A stretch of 64,000 nucleotides of DNA from an uncultured Roseburia sp. (GTDB lineage: Bacteria > Bacillota > Clostridia > Lachnospirales > Lachnospiraceae), in the NCBI GenBank assembly GCA_947642555.1, contig CANRSX010000026.1, forward strand, positions 1-64,000, in the 5' to 3' direction. The position numbers were made by a program, and so were the translations under genes. The notes beneath the pieces are model-generated. The model was not told the DNA's origin. It did not search any database and saw only the letters and a program-made list of their open reading frames with translations. Below are positions 16,244 to 24,964 of this stretch, piece by piece. Positions within the stretch are counted from its first letter, which is position 1, and every line of letters starts with the position of its first letter.

Positions 16244-16989
16244 TATTTCGTCCCCCCTTCTGCTTTCTGCGCCTCGGCTTTTGCCTTTGCCCGCTGCCAC
16301 ATCGGACAGAACGGCTTCTTCTCGCCCTTGCGGACATAAACCATATCGATTAACGGAGCCGGAACGTCGATCTCATCCGGGCCGAGCTCACCGATTTTGA
16401 CAAGCTCCTCCACCTCGACGATCACGAGATCCGCCGCAAACGCCATGTAGCTGTTGGTCGCGCGCGAGGTCAGACGGAAGGAGATATTGCCCGCCTCGTC
16501 CGCACGCGTCGCCTTGATCAGCGCGACATCCGCGTGCAGCGGAAGCTCTAAGAGATATTCCTTCCCGTTGATCGTCAGCTTCTGTTTTCCCTTCTCCACA
16601 TCAGTGCCTACGCCCGTCGGCGTCAGGCATCCGCCAAGACCGGCGCCGCCGCACCGGATCCGCTCCGCAAAGGTTCCCTGCGGCACAAACTCGATCGAAA
16701 GCTCCCCGGCAAACATCTGGTCGCGCGCGACGGGATTTAACCCGATATGCGTCGTGATCAGGCTCTTCACGCGGTGCTCGGAAATCAGCCTGCCGAGGCC
16801 CTGGTCCGGCATGCCGCCCGAAACCGCGATCGCGTCAATGTCTTTTACGCCTTTTTCCAAAAGCCCGGTAATCAGCTCCTCCGCGGAAAGCTCTCCGTGC
16901 CAGTCTCCAAACATGATCGTCTGGCCGTCTTTAAAACCGGCCATCGCTTCTTCTATTGTCACTATCTTCGACTTCAATCTCCCTGCCAC
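16243..16989 (-). CDS. 3-oxoacid/butyrate-type CoA-transferase, subunit A
   Basis: This 248-residue alpha subunit has the diagnostic glycine-rich motifs (FKDGQTIMFGDW near the start, GGAGLGGCLTPTGVGTDVE in the middle) and HADVALIKATRADEAGN. It lies 35 bases downstream of the crotonase gene and overlaps subunit B. Together they form one short operon read from the promoter at 17877-17904. It is somewhat longer than the commonest alpha subunits because of a Lys/Ala/Glu-rich C-terminal tail. Confidence 0.88.
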   Translation of the reverse strand: MAGRLKSKIVTIEEAMAGFKDGQTIMFGDWHGELSAEELITGLLEKGVKDIDAIAVSGGMPDQGLGRLISEHRVKSLITTHIGLNPVARDQMFAGELSIEFVPQGTFAERIRCGGAGLGGCLTPTGVGTDVEKGKQKLTINGKEYLLELPLHADVALIKATRADEAGNISFRLTSRATNSYMAFAADLVIVEVEELVKIGELGPDEIDVPAPLIDMVYVRKGEKKPFCPMWQRAKAKAEAQKAEGGTK

Positions 16990-17024
16990 CTTTCCTGATA
17001 AATATGATCTCTGATTTCTCCGGC

Positions 17025-17819
17025 CTATTTTCCCTCAAATACCGCTTTGCGCTTCTCCATAAAGGCCTTGCACCCTTCCTGGAAATCCATGGACGCCGCG
17101 CATTCACGCTGCGTGGGAACCTCGGTCTCATCCAGCCAGCTCTTGTAATCCGCGTAGCACGCGTCGTAGATCTGCTTCTTGATGTTCTTGTAGGAAATGA
17201 GCGGTCCGGCCGCGAGCTTTCTCGCAAACTTCATCGTCACCTCGTCCAGCTCCTCCACCGTCGTCACCTTGTAGGCAAGACCAAGCTCCTTTGCCTCCTC
17301 CGCGGTTACCGGACGTCCCGTCGCCGCAAGCTCCATCGTGCGCGCTGTGCCGATGCTCTTTGCCAGCAGATAGGTCGCGCCCGTATCCGGCACAAGCCCT
17401 AAGTTCACGAACGCCAGGATAAACTTCGCATTGTCCGCGCAGATCATGAAATCGCCGCCGAGCGCAAGGCTCACGCCCGCTCCTGCCGCCGCGCCGCACA
17501 CCGAGGTGATCACCATCTTGCTCATGCGCTTTAACCCGTCCGCCACGGTGCCGACCTTACTGATCAGGCCGTCCATATTGACCTCGCCGCCGGCCTGTAT
17601 CAGCTGATAGAAATAGCCGATATCCCCGCCTGCCGAGAACGCCTTCGGCGCTCCCTTTAACACGACAACCTTCACCGACGGATCCTTCTCCGCCTGATCC
17701 ACCACGTACATCAGCTCATCCGCCATCTGCTCGTCGATCGCGTTCAGATTCTTCAGGTAGTTCATGGTAATGACCGCGATGCCGTCCTCCACCGTATAAA
17801 TCAGTTTCTGCAGTTCCAT
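17025..17819 (-). CDS. Enoyl-CoA hydratase/isomerase (crotonase) family protein
   Basis: This 264-residue crotonase-fold enzyme has two oxyanion-hole segments (AFSAGGDIGYF and CGAAAGAGVSLALGGD). The catalytic region GLVPDTGATYLL carries an Asp as in PaaG/isomerase-type members, rather than the paired Glu of classical hydratases, so isomerisation is as likely as hydration. The start follows AAAGGAGAAGGGGG. Its operon with a CoA-transferase suggests degradation or interconversion of short-chain or aromatic acyl-CoA esters. No ligase, thiolase or dehydrogenase is present next to it. Confidence 0.83.
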   Translation of the reverse strand: MELQKLIYTVEDGIAVITMNYLKNLNAIDEQMADELMYVVDQAEKDPSVKVVVLKGAPKAFSAGGDIGYFYQLIQAGGEVNMDGLISKVGTVADGLKRMSKMVITSVCGAAAGAGVSLALGGDFMICADNAKFILAFVNLGLVPDTGATYLLAKSIGTARTMELAATGRPVTAEEAKELGLAYKVTTVEELDEVTMKFARKLAAGPLISYKNIKKQIYDACYADYKSWLDETEVPTQRECAASMDFQEGCKAFMEKRKAVFEGK

Positions 17820-17876
17820 TGTACCCCCTTCTCCTTTCGCTTTGTAATATGTACCAATTCCGCACTACATGCCTTT

Positions 17877-17904
17877 ATTTTAGCATATTTGTATATTTAG
17901 TCAA
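17877..17904 (-). promoter_or_regulatory. Promoter of the crotonase/CoA-transferase operon
   Basis: On the minus strand TTGACT and TAAAAT are separated by 16 bases, in an AT-rich tract that contrasts with the GC-rich genes around it. The leader to the crotonase start is about 50 bases. Confidence 0.7.
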
Positions 17905-17978
17905 TGTTTTTTCATTCTTTTGTTTAATTTCTCTACATTTTTTCTGAAAACAAAAAGAAGAGATCCATGAATTTCCGC

Positions 17979-18007
17979 TGGAAACCGAACGTATATTCTG
18001 CTATACT
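17979..18007 (+). promoter_or_regulatory. Promoter with LexA/DinR-like SOS box for the Y-family polymerase operon
   Basis: TGGAAA and TATACT (extended by TGC) are 17 bases apart. The spacer holds CGAACGTATATTCT at 17986-17999, which fits the Gram-positive LexA consensus (CGAAC-N4-GTTYG type) except for one or two positions in the right half. LexA bound there would block the promoter, which is what is expected in front of a damage-induced polymerase. Confidence 0.6.
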
Positions 18008-18078
18008 AAGTTCAGCTATCCTCTGCGGGCTGAACAGACAATAACTTTTCACAGAACGCCATACGGAAAGGAGACGCC

Positions 18079-19605
18079 ATGGAACGAACCCCGGTCTATC
18101 TCGCCATCGATTTAAAATCTTTTTATGCCTCGGTCGAATGTATGGAGCGACAGCTGGATCCTCTCACTACGAATCTGGTCGTGGCGGACGCCGCGCGGAC
18201 AGAAAAGACCATCTGCCTGGCCGTCTCCCCCTCGCTGAAGGCATACGGCATTTCGGGGCGCGCGAGGCTGTTCGAGGTGGTCTCGCGGGTAAAGGAGGTG
18301 AATGCCTCCAGACGTCAGAAGGCCCCGGGCAGGCAGTTTACCGGCTCCTCCTGCCACGCGCCGGAGCTTGACGCTCACCCGGAGTACGAGCTGTCCTACA
18401 TCGTCGCGCCGCCCCGCATGGCATTTTACGTGGAGTACAGCACCCGTATTTACAATGTCTATTTAAACTATTTCGCGCCGGAGGACATGCATGTCTATTC
18501 CATCGACGAGGTTTTTATCGAGGTGACGCATTATCTGAATATTTACCGGATGAGCGCAAGGGAGCTCGCCGCAAAGATCGTCCGCGACGTGTATGAGACC
18601 ACCGGTATCACGGCCACCGCCGGAATCGGCCCGAATCTCTACCTGTGCAAGGTCGCGATGGATATCGTGGCCAAGCACGTAAAGCCGGACGCAAACGGCG
18701 TGCGCATCGTGGCGTTAAATGAGATTACCTACCGGAAGCTTCTGTGGGATCATAAGCCGCTCACCGATTTCTGGCGGGTCGGACACGGCTATCAGAAGAA
18801 GTTAAACGCCGCCGGCCTTTACACGATGGGAGACATCGCGCGCTGCTCGCTCGGCGGCGATCAGGATTATTACAACGAGGAGCTCCTCTATCAGATGTTC
18901 GGCGTCAACGCGGAGCTGTTAATCGACCACGCCTGGGGCTGGGAGCCGGCCACCATAGAGCAGATCAGAGCCTACCGGCCCGAGACAAACTCCCTGTGCT
19001 CCGGGCAGGTGCTCCACTGCCCTTACGATTCCGAAAAGGCAAAGCTGATCGTCCGGGAAATGACCGACCTGATCGCCCTCGACCTGGTCGAAAAGGAGCT
19101 GGTCACAGACCAGCTGACGCTGACCATCGGCTATGACATTGAGAACCTGACGAACCCGGAGACCAGGCGGCTCTACCACGGGGAGATCACGACCGACCGC
19201 TACGGCAGGAAGGTTCCGAAGCACGCCCACGGCACGGCAAACCTTAAGCAGCAGACCTCCTCGTCGCGTATCATCACGGACGCCGTGACAGAGCTTTATG
19301 ACCGCATCGTAAATCCTGTGCTCACCATCCGGCGTCTGACCGTCTCCGCAGGCCGCCTGATCCCGGAGACGCAGGCCGCGTCCGCCGAGACCTTCGAGCA
19401 GCTGGATCTGTTTACGGATTATGAGGCGTTAGAAAAGGAACGGCGGGAAAGGGAAGAACAGCTGGCAAAAGAGCGGAAGCTCCAGGAGGCCATGCTGTCC
19501 GTCAAAAAGAAATACGGAAAGAACGCCATTCTAAAGGGCATGAACCTGCTGGAGGGCGCCACCACAAAGGACCGGAATCAGCAGATCGGAGGGCATAAGG
19601 CATGA
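18079..19605 (+). CDS. Y-family DNA polymerase (UmuC/UvrX-like)
   Basis: This 508-residue translesion polymerase has the catalytic metal ligands of the family: D11 in AIDLKSFYASVE and D143-E144 in YSIDEVF. The thumb and little-finger regions follow, then a charged helical tail (EKERREREEQ) and a C-terminal KKKYGKNAILKG motif seen in UvrX-type proteins. It is longer than DinB because of an insertion around residues 73-105 (VNASRRQKAPGRQF). It overlaps a YolD-like gene by four bases (ATGA), the standard partner of this polymerase in Firmicutes and on mobile elements. A LexA-like box in the promoter suggests SOS induction and mutagenic lesion bypass. Confidence 0.9.
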   Translation: MERTPVYLAIDLKSFYASVECMERQLDPLTTNLVVADAARTEKTICLAVSPSLKAYGISGRARLFEVVSRVKEVNASRRQKAPGRQFTGSSCHAPELDAHPEYELSYIVAPPRMAFYVEYSTRIYNVYLNYFAPEDMHVYSIDEVFIEVTHYLNIYRMSARELAAKIVRDVYETTGITATAGIGPNLYLCKVAMDIVAKHVKPDANGVRIVALNEITYRKLLWDHKPLTDFWRVGHGYQKKLNAAGLYTMGDIARCSLGGDQDYYNEELLYQMFGVNAELLIDHAWGWEPATIEQIRAYRPETNSLCSGQVLHCPYDSEKAKLIVREMTDLIALDLVEKELVTDQLTLTIGYDIENLTNPETRRLYHGEITTDRYGRKVPKHAHGTANLKQQTSSSRIITDAVTELYDRIVNPVLTIRRLTVSAGRLIPETQAASAETFEQLDLFTDYEALEKERREREEQLAKERKLQEAMLSVKKKYGKNAILKGMNLLEGATTKDRNQQIGGHKA

Positions 19606-20114
19606 GACCACAACAGACGGGCCAAAAGGCATCAGACATGGCATCACGACGGACGCAGCAGCAGAATATGGGACTTCGGGATACACACAGATATGACGAT
19701 ATCATCGACCTGCCGCACCATGTGTCAAAGCGCCATCCGCAGATGTCCCTTCAGAACCGCGCGGCGCAGTTTTCGCCGTTTGCCGCACTCACCGGACACG
19801 CCGACGCGATCGAGGAGACCGCGCGCCCGGTCGAGACATTTGTCGAACTCGATGAAAACCGCAGGGAACAGATCAATGAACAGCTCCTCCTGCTCGCGGA
19901 AAACCTTGCCGGGCAGCCCGAGATCACCGTCACGTATTTTAAACCGGATCCAAAGAAGGACGGCGGCGCTTATGTGACGCTGCGGGGCCGGGTGAAAAGC
20001 ATCGACCTGTATGAGCGGCAGATCCGGTTTGCGGATGGAAGGACGGTGGAGATTGAGCGGGTGTATGAGATTGCGGCGGATTCTCTTGTCAGTCCCGCGC
20101 AGAGTATGATATGA
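19602..20114 (+). CDS. YolD-like protein
   Basis: This 170-residue protein has the core MSLQNRAAQFSPFAAL, the conserved N-terminal motif of YolD-like proteins. A small beta-rich domain follows, of the type GRVKSIDLYERQIRFADG. YolD-like proteins occur almost always beside Y-family polymerases and may modulate them; the biochemical role is not settled. The start overlaps the polymerase stop and follows GGAGGG, so the two are coupled. The first ~45 residues are polar and probably disordered. Confidence 0.85.
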   Translation: MRPQQTGQKASDMASRRTQQQNMGLRDTHRYDDIIDLPHHVSKRHPQMSLQNRAAQFSPFAALTGHADAIEETARPVETFVELDENRREQINEQLLLLAENLAGQPEITVTYFKPDPKKDGGAYVTLRGRVKSIDLYERQIRFADGRTVEIERVYEIAADSLVSPAQSMI

Positions 20115-20122
20115 TGATGCCA

Positions 20123-20174
20123 GTGTCCCAGGGGTATGTACTTCATGCCCGCGCGAAACGGGGCTCCGGGACAC
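20123..20174 (+). other. Structured leader in front of the AAA-ATPase gene
   Basis: GTGTCCC (20123-20129) pairs perfectly with GGGACAC (20168-20174), and an inner helix (GGGTATG-type against CATGCCC) plus a CCCG/CGGG pair can form inside. The result is a small branched structure. There is no T tract, so it is not a clear terminator; it may be a leader element or a relic. Confidence 0.35.
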
Positions 20175-20213
20175 ACCAGACATTCGTACCGATCCGGGGA
20201 GGTGAAAGACATC

Positions 20214-21797
20214 ATGGGAAATTATCTGAATCCGGGCAACAGCGGATTTACGGGCATCCGAAATGACATTTACATCGATAAAAGCGGTCTGCTCGGCCTG
20301 ATCAATCAGACCTTAGAGACGCCAAGACGTCTGACCTGCATCAGCCGGCCGCGCCGTTTCGGGAAATCCTTTGCGGCCCAGATGCTGTGCGCCTATTATG
20401 ACAAAAGCTGTGACTCGTCCCCGTTGTTCTGCGATCTTGCGATTGCAACGGATCCGGCCTGTTCTGATTCTTACCGGAAGCATTTAAACCGTTATAATGT
20501 CATCTATCTCGATATGACCGCCGTCATCGGCGCAGTCCGCAGCAAAGCCGACATCGTCCCCTTTGTCATCCGAAATGTTACGGCAGAACTGGAAGAAGCC
20601 TTTCCACAGTTAAAGGTTGCGGAGGCATTTCACGATACCCTGGCCAATGCGGCTGTCCTTGCAGGGACAAAGTTTATCATGATCATCGATGAATGGGACG
20701 CTCCGATCCGGGAGGCCAAAAACGAACCCGCGGTACAGCAGGCATACCTCGAGTTCCTTCGCTCCCTGTTTAAGAACAGCGGCCTGACTGCAAAAATCTT
20801 TGCCGCCGCCTATATGACAGGAATTCTCCCCATCAAAAAGGACGGCTCCCAGTCAGCGATCTCGGATTTTCAGGAATATTCCGTCATCCATCCAGGGGAA
20901 TTCGCGCCCTATACCGGCTTCACGGAAGAGGAAGTGAGACAGCTCTGCGCCAGCCGGGACGTCGATTTTTCCCTGATGAAGCAGTGGTATGACGGATATA
21001 CACCGGGAAATACAGGCTCTGTCTACAATCCGAATTCCGTCATGAAAGCGCTGCACAGCCGGGAATTCCGTTCTTACTGGACCGAAACATCCGCCGCCAG
21101 AAACCTGATGGGATATATCAGCTTAGATTACGACGGCCTGTCGAAGACCATCGCCGGACTGCTTGGCGGCATCGACGCCCCCATCGATACCAGCGGATTT
21201 GCCAATGATCTCACGACCTTCCGCGGACGGGACGATGTGCTGACCCTGCTGATCCACCTGGGCTATCTCGCCTTTGACCTGAAATCAAAAACTGCACGTA
21301 TTCCGAACGAAGAGATCCGCCTGGAATTCGCGAGATCCATCCATGAAGTCAGACAGGATGAGACGATGCGGCGCGTCCGTGAGAGCACGCAGCTGATCTG
21401 TGATACGGTTCACCGGAATGCGGATGCCGTCGCCGCGCAGATTGAAAAGATTCACGCGGAGGAAACTGCGCTTCTCTTCTACAACAATGAGCAGGCGCTG
21501 CGAAGCGTCATCAAGCTGGCATATTTCAGCTATAAGGATTTCTATCTGAAATTTGAGGAGCTTCCGTCAGGAAAAGGATACGCGGATCTGATCTATCTGC
21601 CGAAAAAATCCTCTCCTCTGCCTGCTCTGGTCATCGAACTGAAATGGAATCAGGACGTGGAAGGCGCCATCGCGCAGATCCGTAAGAAAAACTATCCGGC
21701 GGCGCTGGATGGATATGGCGGAGAAATCCTGCTGGTGGGGATCAGCTATGAAAAGGATGGCGGCAGAAGGCATCGGTGCGTGATTGAGGAAGGGTGA
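20214..21797 (+). CDS. AAA-ATPase-like protein with C-terminal PD-(D/E)XK nuclease domain
   Basis: This 527-residue protein belongs to a family abundant in gut Firmicutes and Bacteroidetes. The N-terminal ATPase-like domain begins FTGIRNDIYIDKSGLL and has a P-loop SRPRRFGKS, with a Walker B-like stretch FIMIIDEWDAPI. The C-terminal PDDEXK_9 domain shows GYADLIYLP, then VIELKWN, giving the D...ExK nuclease core. Function is not established; defence or mobile-element roles are often proposed. The start is set by GGGGAGGTG. It stands between the SOS operon and the accessory Sec locus and ends at a shared terminator. Confidence 0.82.
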   Translation: MGNYLNPGNSGFTGIRNDIYIDKSGLLGLINQTLETPRRLTCISRPRRFGKSFAAQMLCAYYDKSCDSSPLFCDLAIATDPACSDSYRKHLNRYNVIYLDMTAVIGAVRSKADIVPFVIRNVTAELEEAFPQLKVAEAFHDTLANAAVLAGTKFIMIIDEWDAPIREAKNEPAVQQAYLEFLRSLFKNSGLTAKIFAAAYMTGILPIKKDGSQSAISDFQEYSVIHPGEFAPYTGFTEEEVRQLCASRDVDFSLMKQWYDGYTPGNTGSVYNPNSVMKALHSREFRSYWTETSAARNLMGYISLDYDGLSKTIAGLLGGIDAPIDTSGFANDLTTFRGRDDVLTLLIHLGYLAFDLKSKTARIPNEEIRLEFARSIHEVRQDETMRRVRESTQLICDTVHRNADAVAAQIEKIHAEETALLFYNNEQALRSVIKLAYFSYKDFYLKFEELPSGKGYADLIYLPKKSSPLPALVIELKWNQDVEGAIAQIRKKNYPAALDGYGGEILLVGISYEKDGGRRHRCVIEEG

Positions 21798-21801
21798 AAA
21801 A

Positions 21802-21848
21802 ACGGTGAGAACAACGCTACAAAAACGCTGTTTCTCACCGTCCTTTTG
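21802..21848. terminator. Bidirectional terminator between the AAA-ATPase gene and the accessory Sec operon
   Basis: Arms ACGGTGAGAA (21802-21811) and TTCTCACCGT (21832-21841) are perfectly complementary. The plus side is followed by CCTTTT, and the minus side by a T-rich run from the A tract at 21797-21801. Confidence 0.8.
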
Positions 21849-21880
21849 TGTGCAGAAATTCTCTTTCTGGACCTGGTGTC

Positions 21881-22051
21881 TTACATGAAAATGTTTAAGA
21901 GTGCCAGCACCACCCAGAAAACAGTGAGCACAATATGTACGATTTTTAATGCCTTGTTCTTCGCACCGACCACGAGGGCCACACTGTACACTGCAAGCAC
22001 AAACTCCAGAATACTTACCACCACATTCGCACTTAATCCTGTTCCAAGCAT
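21881..22051 (-). CDS. 56-aa two-TM protein, candidate Asp5/SecG-like subunit of the accessory translocon
   Basis: This short gene closes the accessory Sec operon, 25 bases after gtfB. The peptide begins MLGTGLSANVVVSILE, has a first membrane segment at about residues 9-28, a short basic loop (GAKNKALK) and a second segment at about 38-56. The topology and length match SecG-type subunits: two TM helices with a short cytoplasmic loop. In streptococci the same position is held by asp4 and asp5, small membrane proteins with SecE/SecG similarity. The start codon follows AGGAGGAAAAATG; an ATG three bases earlier is possible. No SecE-like partner was found nearby. The identification rests on position and topology, not on a sequence search. 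Confidence 0.6.
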   Translation of the reverse strand: MLGTGLSANVVVSILEFVLAVYSVALVVGAKNKALKIVHIVLTVFWVVLALLNIFM

Positions 22052-22076
22052 CATTTTTCCTCCTGCTATTAAAAAA

Positions 22077-23429
22077 TTATTTCAAAAGATCCGCATATGC
22101 GTCCACATCTTCCGACATGGCTGCACATCTTTGCAGATCAAGTTCCCCTGTTATGCGTTTCTCCCGGCCCATCACCTCCCTTAAGAAAGCGATCAGTCCG
22201 TCATGGCTGTCAAACACATGCTCCGGCGCAATATACGCCCTGTTATGCAGCGTCTGACGGAATCCGACGATCAGCTGATTGTGTAAAAACGCCTGTTTCA
22301 CCGCCGAGACAATCTCATTCTCATGATTGATATCCAGATAATAATCGCAACTGTCAAACAGCCGGTCAAGCTGTTTTGTTTTCACCCCCGGATACAGCTC
22401 CACATTCTCATATTGCGACAGACTCATCAGCTTTGACGACATCTCAGTCAACGCCGCAATATGAAACTTCATCTGTGGAATCTCCTTCACGAGCTCCTCA
22501 CATTTCTCGATCCGGTCTGAATTCGTGCAGATCAGCGCTTCATTCTGAAACGTATTCTGTCTGCTGTACGCATAGGCAAAGCCGAGCGGTTTCAATATCT
22601 CCTTCGATGCGCCAAGTTCCGTCAGTTTCTCATAACTGCTCTTTTTCTGCACATAGATGGAGCGCGTACGCCTGGCATCCCCACGTAAGATCAGCTGCAT
22701 ATTTCCCGGTATATCGTCTCTGGCATCCTCCTGCCAGAACAGGACGTCCTCCTGTCTGTCAGCAGGCATCCGCTCCGATACAAACAGCGGTGTCGAAAGG
22801 GAATTAAAGAAAATCCTGCTTCCCATGGCCCCAAGCTCTTCCAGAAATTTTAAAATAAAATCCACCCTGCTTTTCCAGACATAAACACGTCCGCTACGGT
22901 TTAGGATAATGTCGTTCGTCACAAAATTCTCCACGATCACCTCCCTGCCCTCCGCGTCGAAATACGACTTGCAGAAGCGTTTCGCCTCTTTATTAAACGT
23001 CGTTCTGGCATATAACGCACCGTAACGGTTGTAGTGGTCGCTCGTTCTGACCGTTCCGTTTTCATCCAGCCAGTCCACGACGCGCACCAGCCGCTTATGC
23101 TTCGGCTCGGCATAAAAGATACGCCCCCGCTCGCGGTTCAGATCATGCACCCTCCCGTCCGAGTTATTTCCGCTGATCTCCCAGTAATCCGGCGCATTGA
23201 TCTGATTAAAATACCGCGCTTTTCCCGGCGCCTTACCGCTCTTTTGAAACGTTCCGCAAAAATACTGATAAACTGATATCACATCCTCCGGAAAAAATCC
23301 GTCGTCCGTAATCACTGCCACCGGCCCCTTAAAACCAGCGCTTCGGAAGGACTGATGGAGCAGCTGACTCTCCTCCGTGTAGTTGTCCAGTAAAAGAACC
23401 GCATCTGTCATCCCACTACTTTTTTCCAT
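22077..23429 (-). CDS. gtfB: GtfB, accessory Sec glycosylation chaperone/co-glycosyltransferase subunit
   Basis: The 450-residue GtfB acts with GtfA to place the first GlcNAc on Ser/Thr of the SRR adhesin. It recognises the acceptor while GtfA is catalytic. The N-terminal add-on domain (VITDDGFFPEDV ... VHDLNRERGRIFYAEP) and a GT-B-like C-terminal half (FHIAALTEMSSKL ... YLDINHENEI) are both complete. It overlaps gtfA by 22 bases, with GAGGAGGTGG placed seven bases before the ATG at 23429. A truncated paralogue lies at 42584-43330. It should be cytoplasmic, working before export. Confidence 0.92.
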   Translation of the reverse strand: MEKSSGMTDAVLLLDNYTEESQLLHQSFRSAGFKGPVAVITDDGFFPEDVISVYQYFCGTFQKSGKAPGKARYFNQINAPDYWEISGNNSDGRVHDLNRERGRIFYAEPKHKRLVRVVDWLDENGTVRTSDHYNRYGALYARTTFNKEAKRFCKSYFDAEGREVIVENFVTNDIILNRSGRVYVWKSRVDFILKFLEELGAMGSRIFFNSLSTPLFVSERMPADRQEDVLFWQEDARDDIPGNMQLILRGDARRTRSIYVQKKSSYEKLTELGASKEILKPLGFAYAYSRQNTFQNEALICTNSDRIEKCEELVKEIPQMKFHIAALTEMSSKLMSLSQYENVELYPGVKTKQLDRLFDSCDYYLDINHENEIVSAVKQAFLHNQLIVGFRQTLHNRAYIAPEHVFDSHDGLIAFLREVMGREKRITGELDLQRCAAMSEDVDAYADLLK

Positions 23430-24898
23430 CGAAGCTCCACCTCCTCTGTCAGAAATTTCTTCGCCTTCTCATAAGAATGCGCGTGAAAGCTGTCAGAATC
23501 CGCCTCCGTAAACAAACGGATCAGGCGGTCCGTCAGCGCTTCTATCTTCTGTGCCTGCGTCATATCCTCACTGACCGGAATCAGATATCCGTTTTTACCG
23601 TCATCAATAAACGTCGGATTTCCGTATCTCACATCAAAACCAATGATCGGAAGTCCCCCGCCGATTGCCTCCATCAGAGTCAGCCCAAAGCCCTCGCTCA
23701 TGGATCCCGATAGATATAGTTCATATTCCTGATAGACCTCTTTTAAATTCTGCTGGCCGCGGAGCACAATATATTGTTCCGCGCCATACTTTTTTATCAG
23801 CTCCTTAAGCTTTGTCTCCTCGCCGCCTTTTCCATAGATATCGAGCGTCAGCTGCGGAACCGTCTCACGCGCCTTTACCACAGCTTCAATGATCCAGTCG
23901 ATATGTTTTTCCAGCGCCAGCCGCGACGCTGTCAGAATCGAATACGGCCTGCGGCTGATCGTCGGATACTTCAGCGCATCCAGACTCCCCACAGGAATCG
24001 TATAAACAACCGGCTCCACACCCATATATGAGAAAAACTGCTCCTTTAACAGCCGGTTCTGCTCCTCGGTCGCCGTGATGTAAAAATCGACGTGCCGGTT
24101 CATGGCAAACGAATATTCATAATAATTATTCCACAGGATGTAATCCTCATCCGTGCTTCCCTCGCTAAAATGATCCGCGTGAATGACGATCCCCACCCGT
24201 GCCCCGCCAGCATTCCGAAGAATCGCCTGACCGATTCCGGTCGTACGGTCGATCAGTACCGTATCCTCCTTTGTAAGCTTCAGACGCGATATCATATATC
24301 CCACCAGCTCTTCCTTCGAGCAGAAAAACCGGTCCGGGAACTGGTACATCACCTTTCCGTCATCACTGATCTCCTCATAAGCCACTGTACCGTCCTCGTT
24401 AAAATAGCGGCGCAGATACAGATGCGCTTTATTATCTAACGGTGCATAATACTCCGCAAAGGTTCTGCCGTAAGTAAAATAATCCTTCCGGATCAGATAT
24501 CCCTCTGAGACAATCTCCACACGGTGAACCAGCTCTGACTTCCCGTCCGTAAAGTAGACGCTGTAGAAATTATTTTTCCCCGGAAAAACAATTCTTCCGG
24601 TCTTTCCCGTTCTGGTGTAAGTATACTTCTCTGTGGGAAGCGTCCGTTTCAGATCGTCAAGCGTATAGGAAACCGGCGCGATCTTATAGTCCGTAAAAAA
24701 AGTGTACAGCCAGATCACTTCCGAGTCCAAAAAACCAATATTTTTTGTCAGATGCTCGATATTTTCTGCTGTAATCAGATCCGTAAAAATAAATTTTGCG
24801 TCCGCTCCGATATTCCGAAACATCACCGCCCGGTAGCTCTGCGCGTATTCCACTCCGCTGGACGCCCAGCCAATCCCAAGATTAATGTTATAAATCAT
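23408..24898 (-). CDS. gtfA: GtfA, accessory Sec O-GlcNAc transferase
   Basis: This 496-residue GT-B glycosyltransferase opens with the family hallmark IYNINLGIGWASSGVEYAQ. It carries the EX7E motif (E402 to E410 in SEGFGLTLME) used for UDP-sugar binding, and an add-on domain at about 60-210 that contacts GtfB. With GtfB it starts O-glycosylation of the serine-rich adhesin. The start follows ACAGGAGA. It sits between secA2 and gtfB, as in Streptococcus gordonii, with a 66-base gap after secA2. A divergent GtfA paralogue is encoded at 36606-38159. Confidence 0.94.
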   Translation of the reverse strand: MIYNINLGIGWASSGVEYAQSYRAVMFRNIGADAKFIFTDLITAENIEHLTKNIGFLDSEVIWLYTFFTDYKIAPVSYTLDDLKRTLPTEKYTYTRTGKTGRIVFPGKNNFYSVYFTDGKSELVHRVEIVSEGYLIRKDYFTYGRTFAEYYAPLDNKAHLYLRRYFNEDGTVAYEEISDDGKVMYQFPDRFFCSKEELVGYMISRLKLTKEDTVLIDRTTGIGQAILRNAGGARVGIVIHADHFSEGSTDEDYILWNNYYEYSFAMNRHVDFYITATEEQNRLLKEQFFSYMGVEPVVYTIPVGSLDALKYPTISRRPYSILTASRLALEKHIDWIIEAVVKARETVPQLTLDIYGKGGEETKLKELIKKYGAEQYIVLRGQQNLKEVYQEYELYLSGSMSEGFGLTLMEAIGGGLPIIGFDVRYGNPTFIDDGKNGYLIPVSEDMTQAQKIEALTDRLIRLFTEADSDSFHAHSYEKAKKFLTEEVELRWKKVVG

Positions 24899-24964
24899 TT
24901 CTGTCTCCTGTGTCTGTTCCGCTCTATGATATCAGTTTTCCAGTTTGTATACATCCGGGTGAAT

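Noticed and set aside
18138-18371. Plus-strand alternate frame inside the polymerase gene
   Set aside because: No start signal, and the polymerase frame has clear catalytic motifs.
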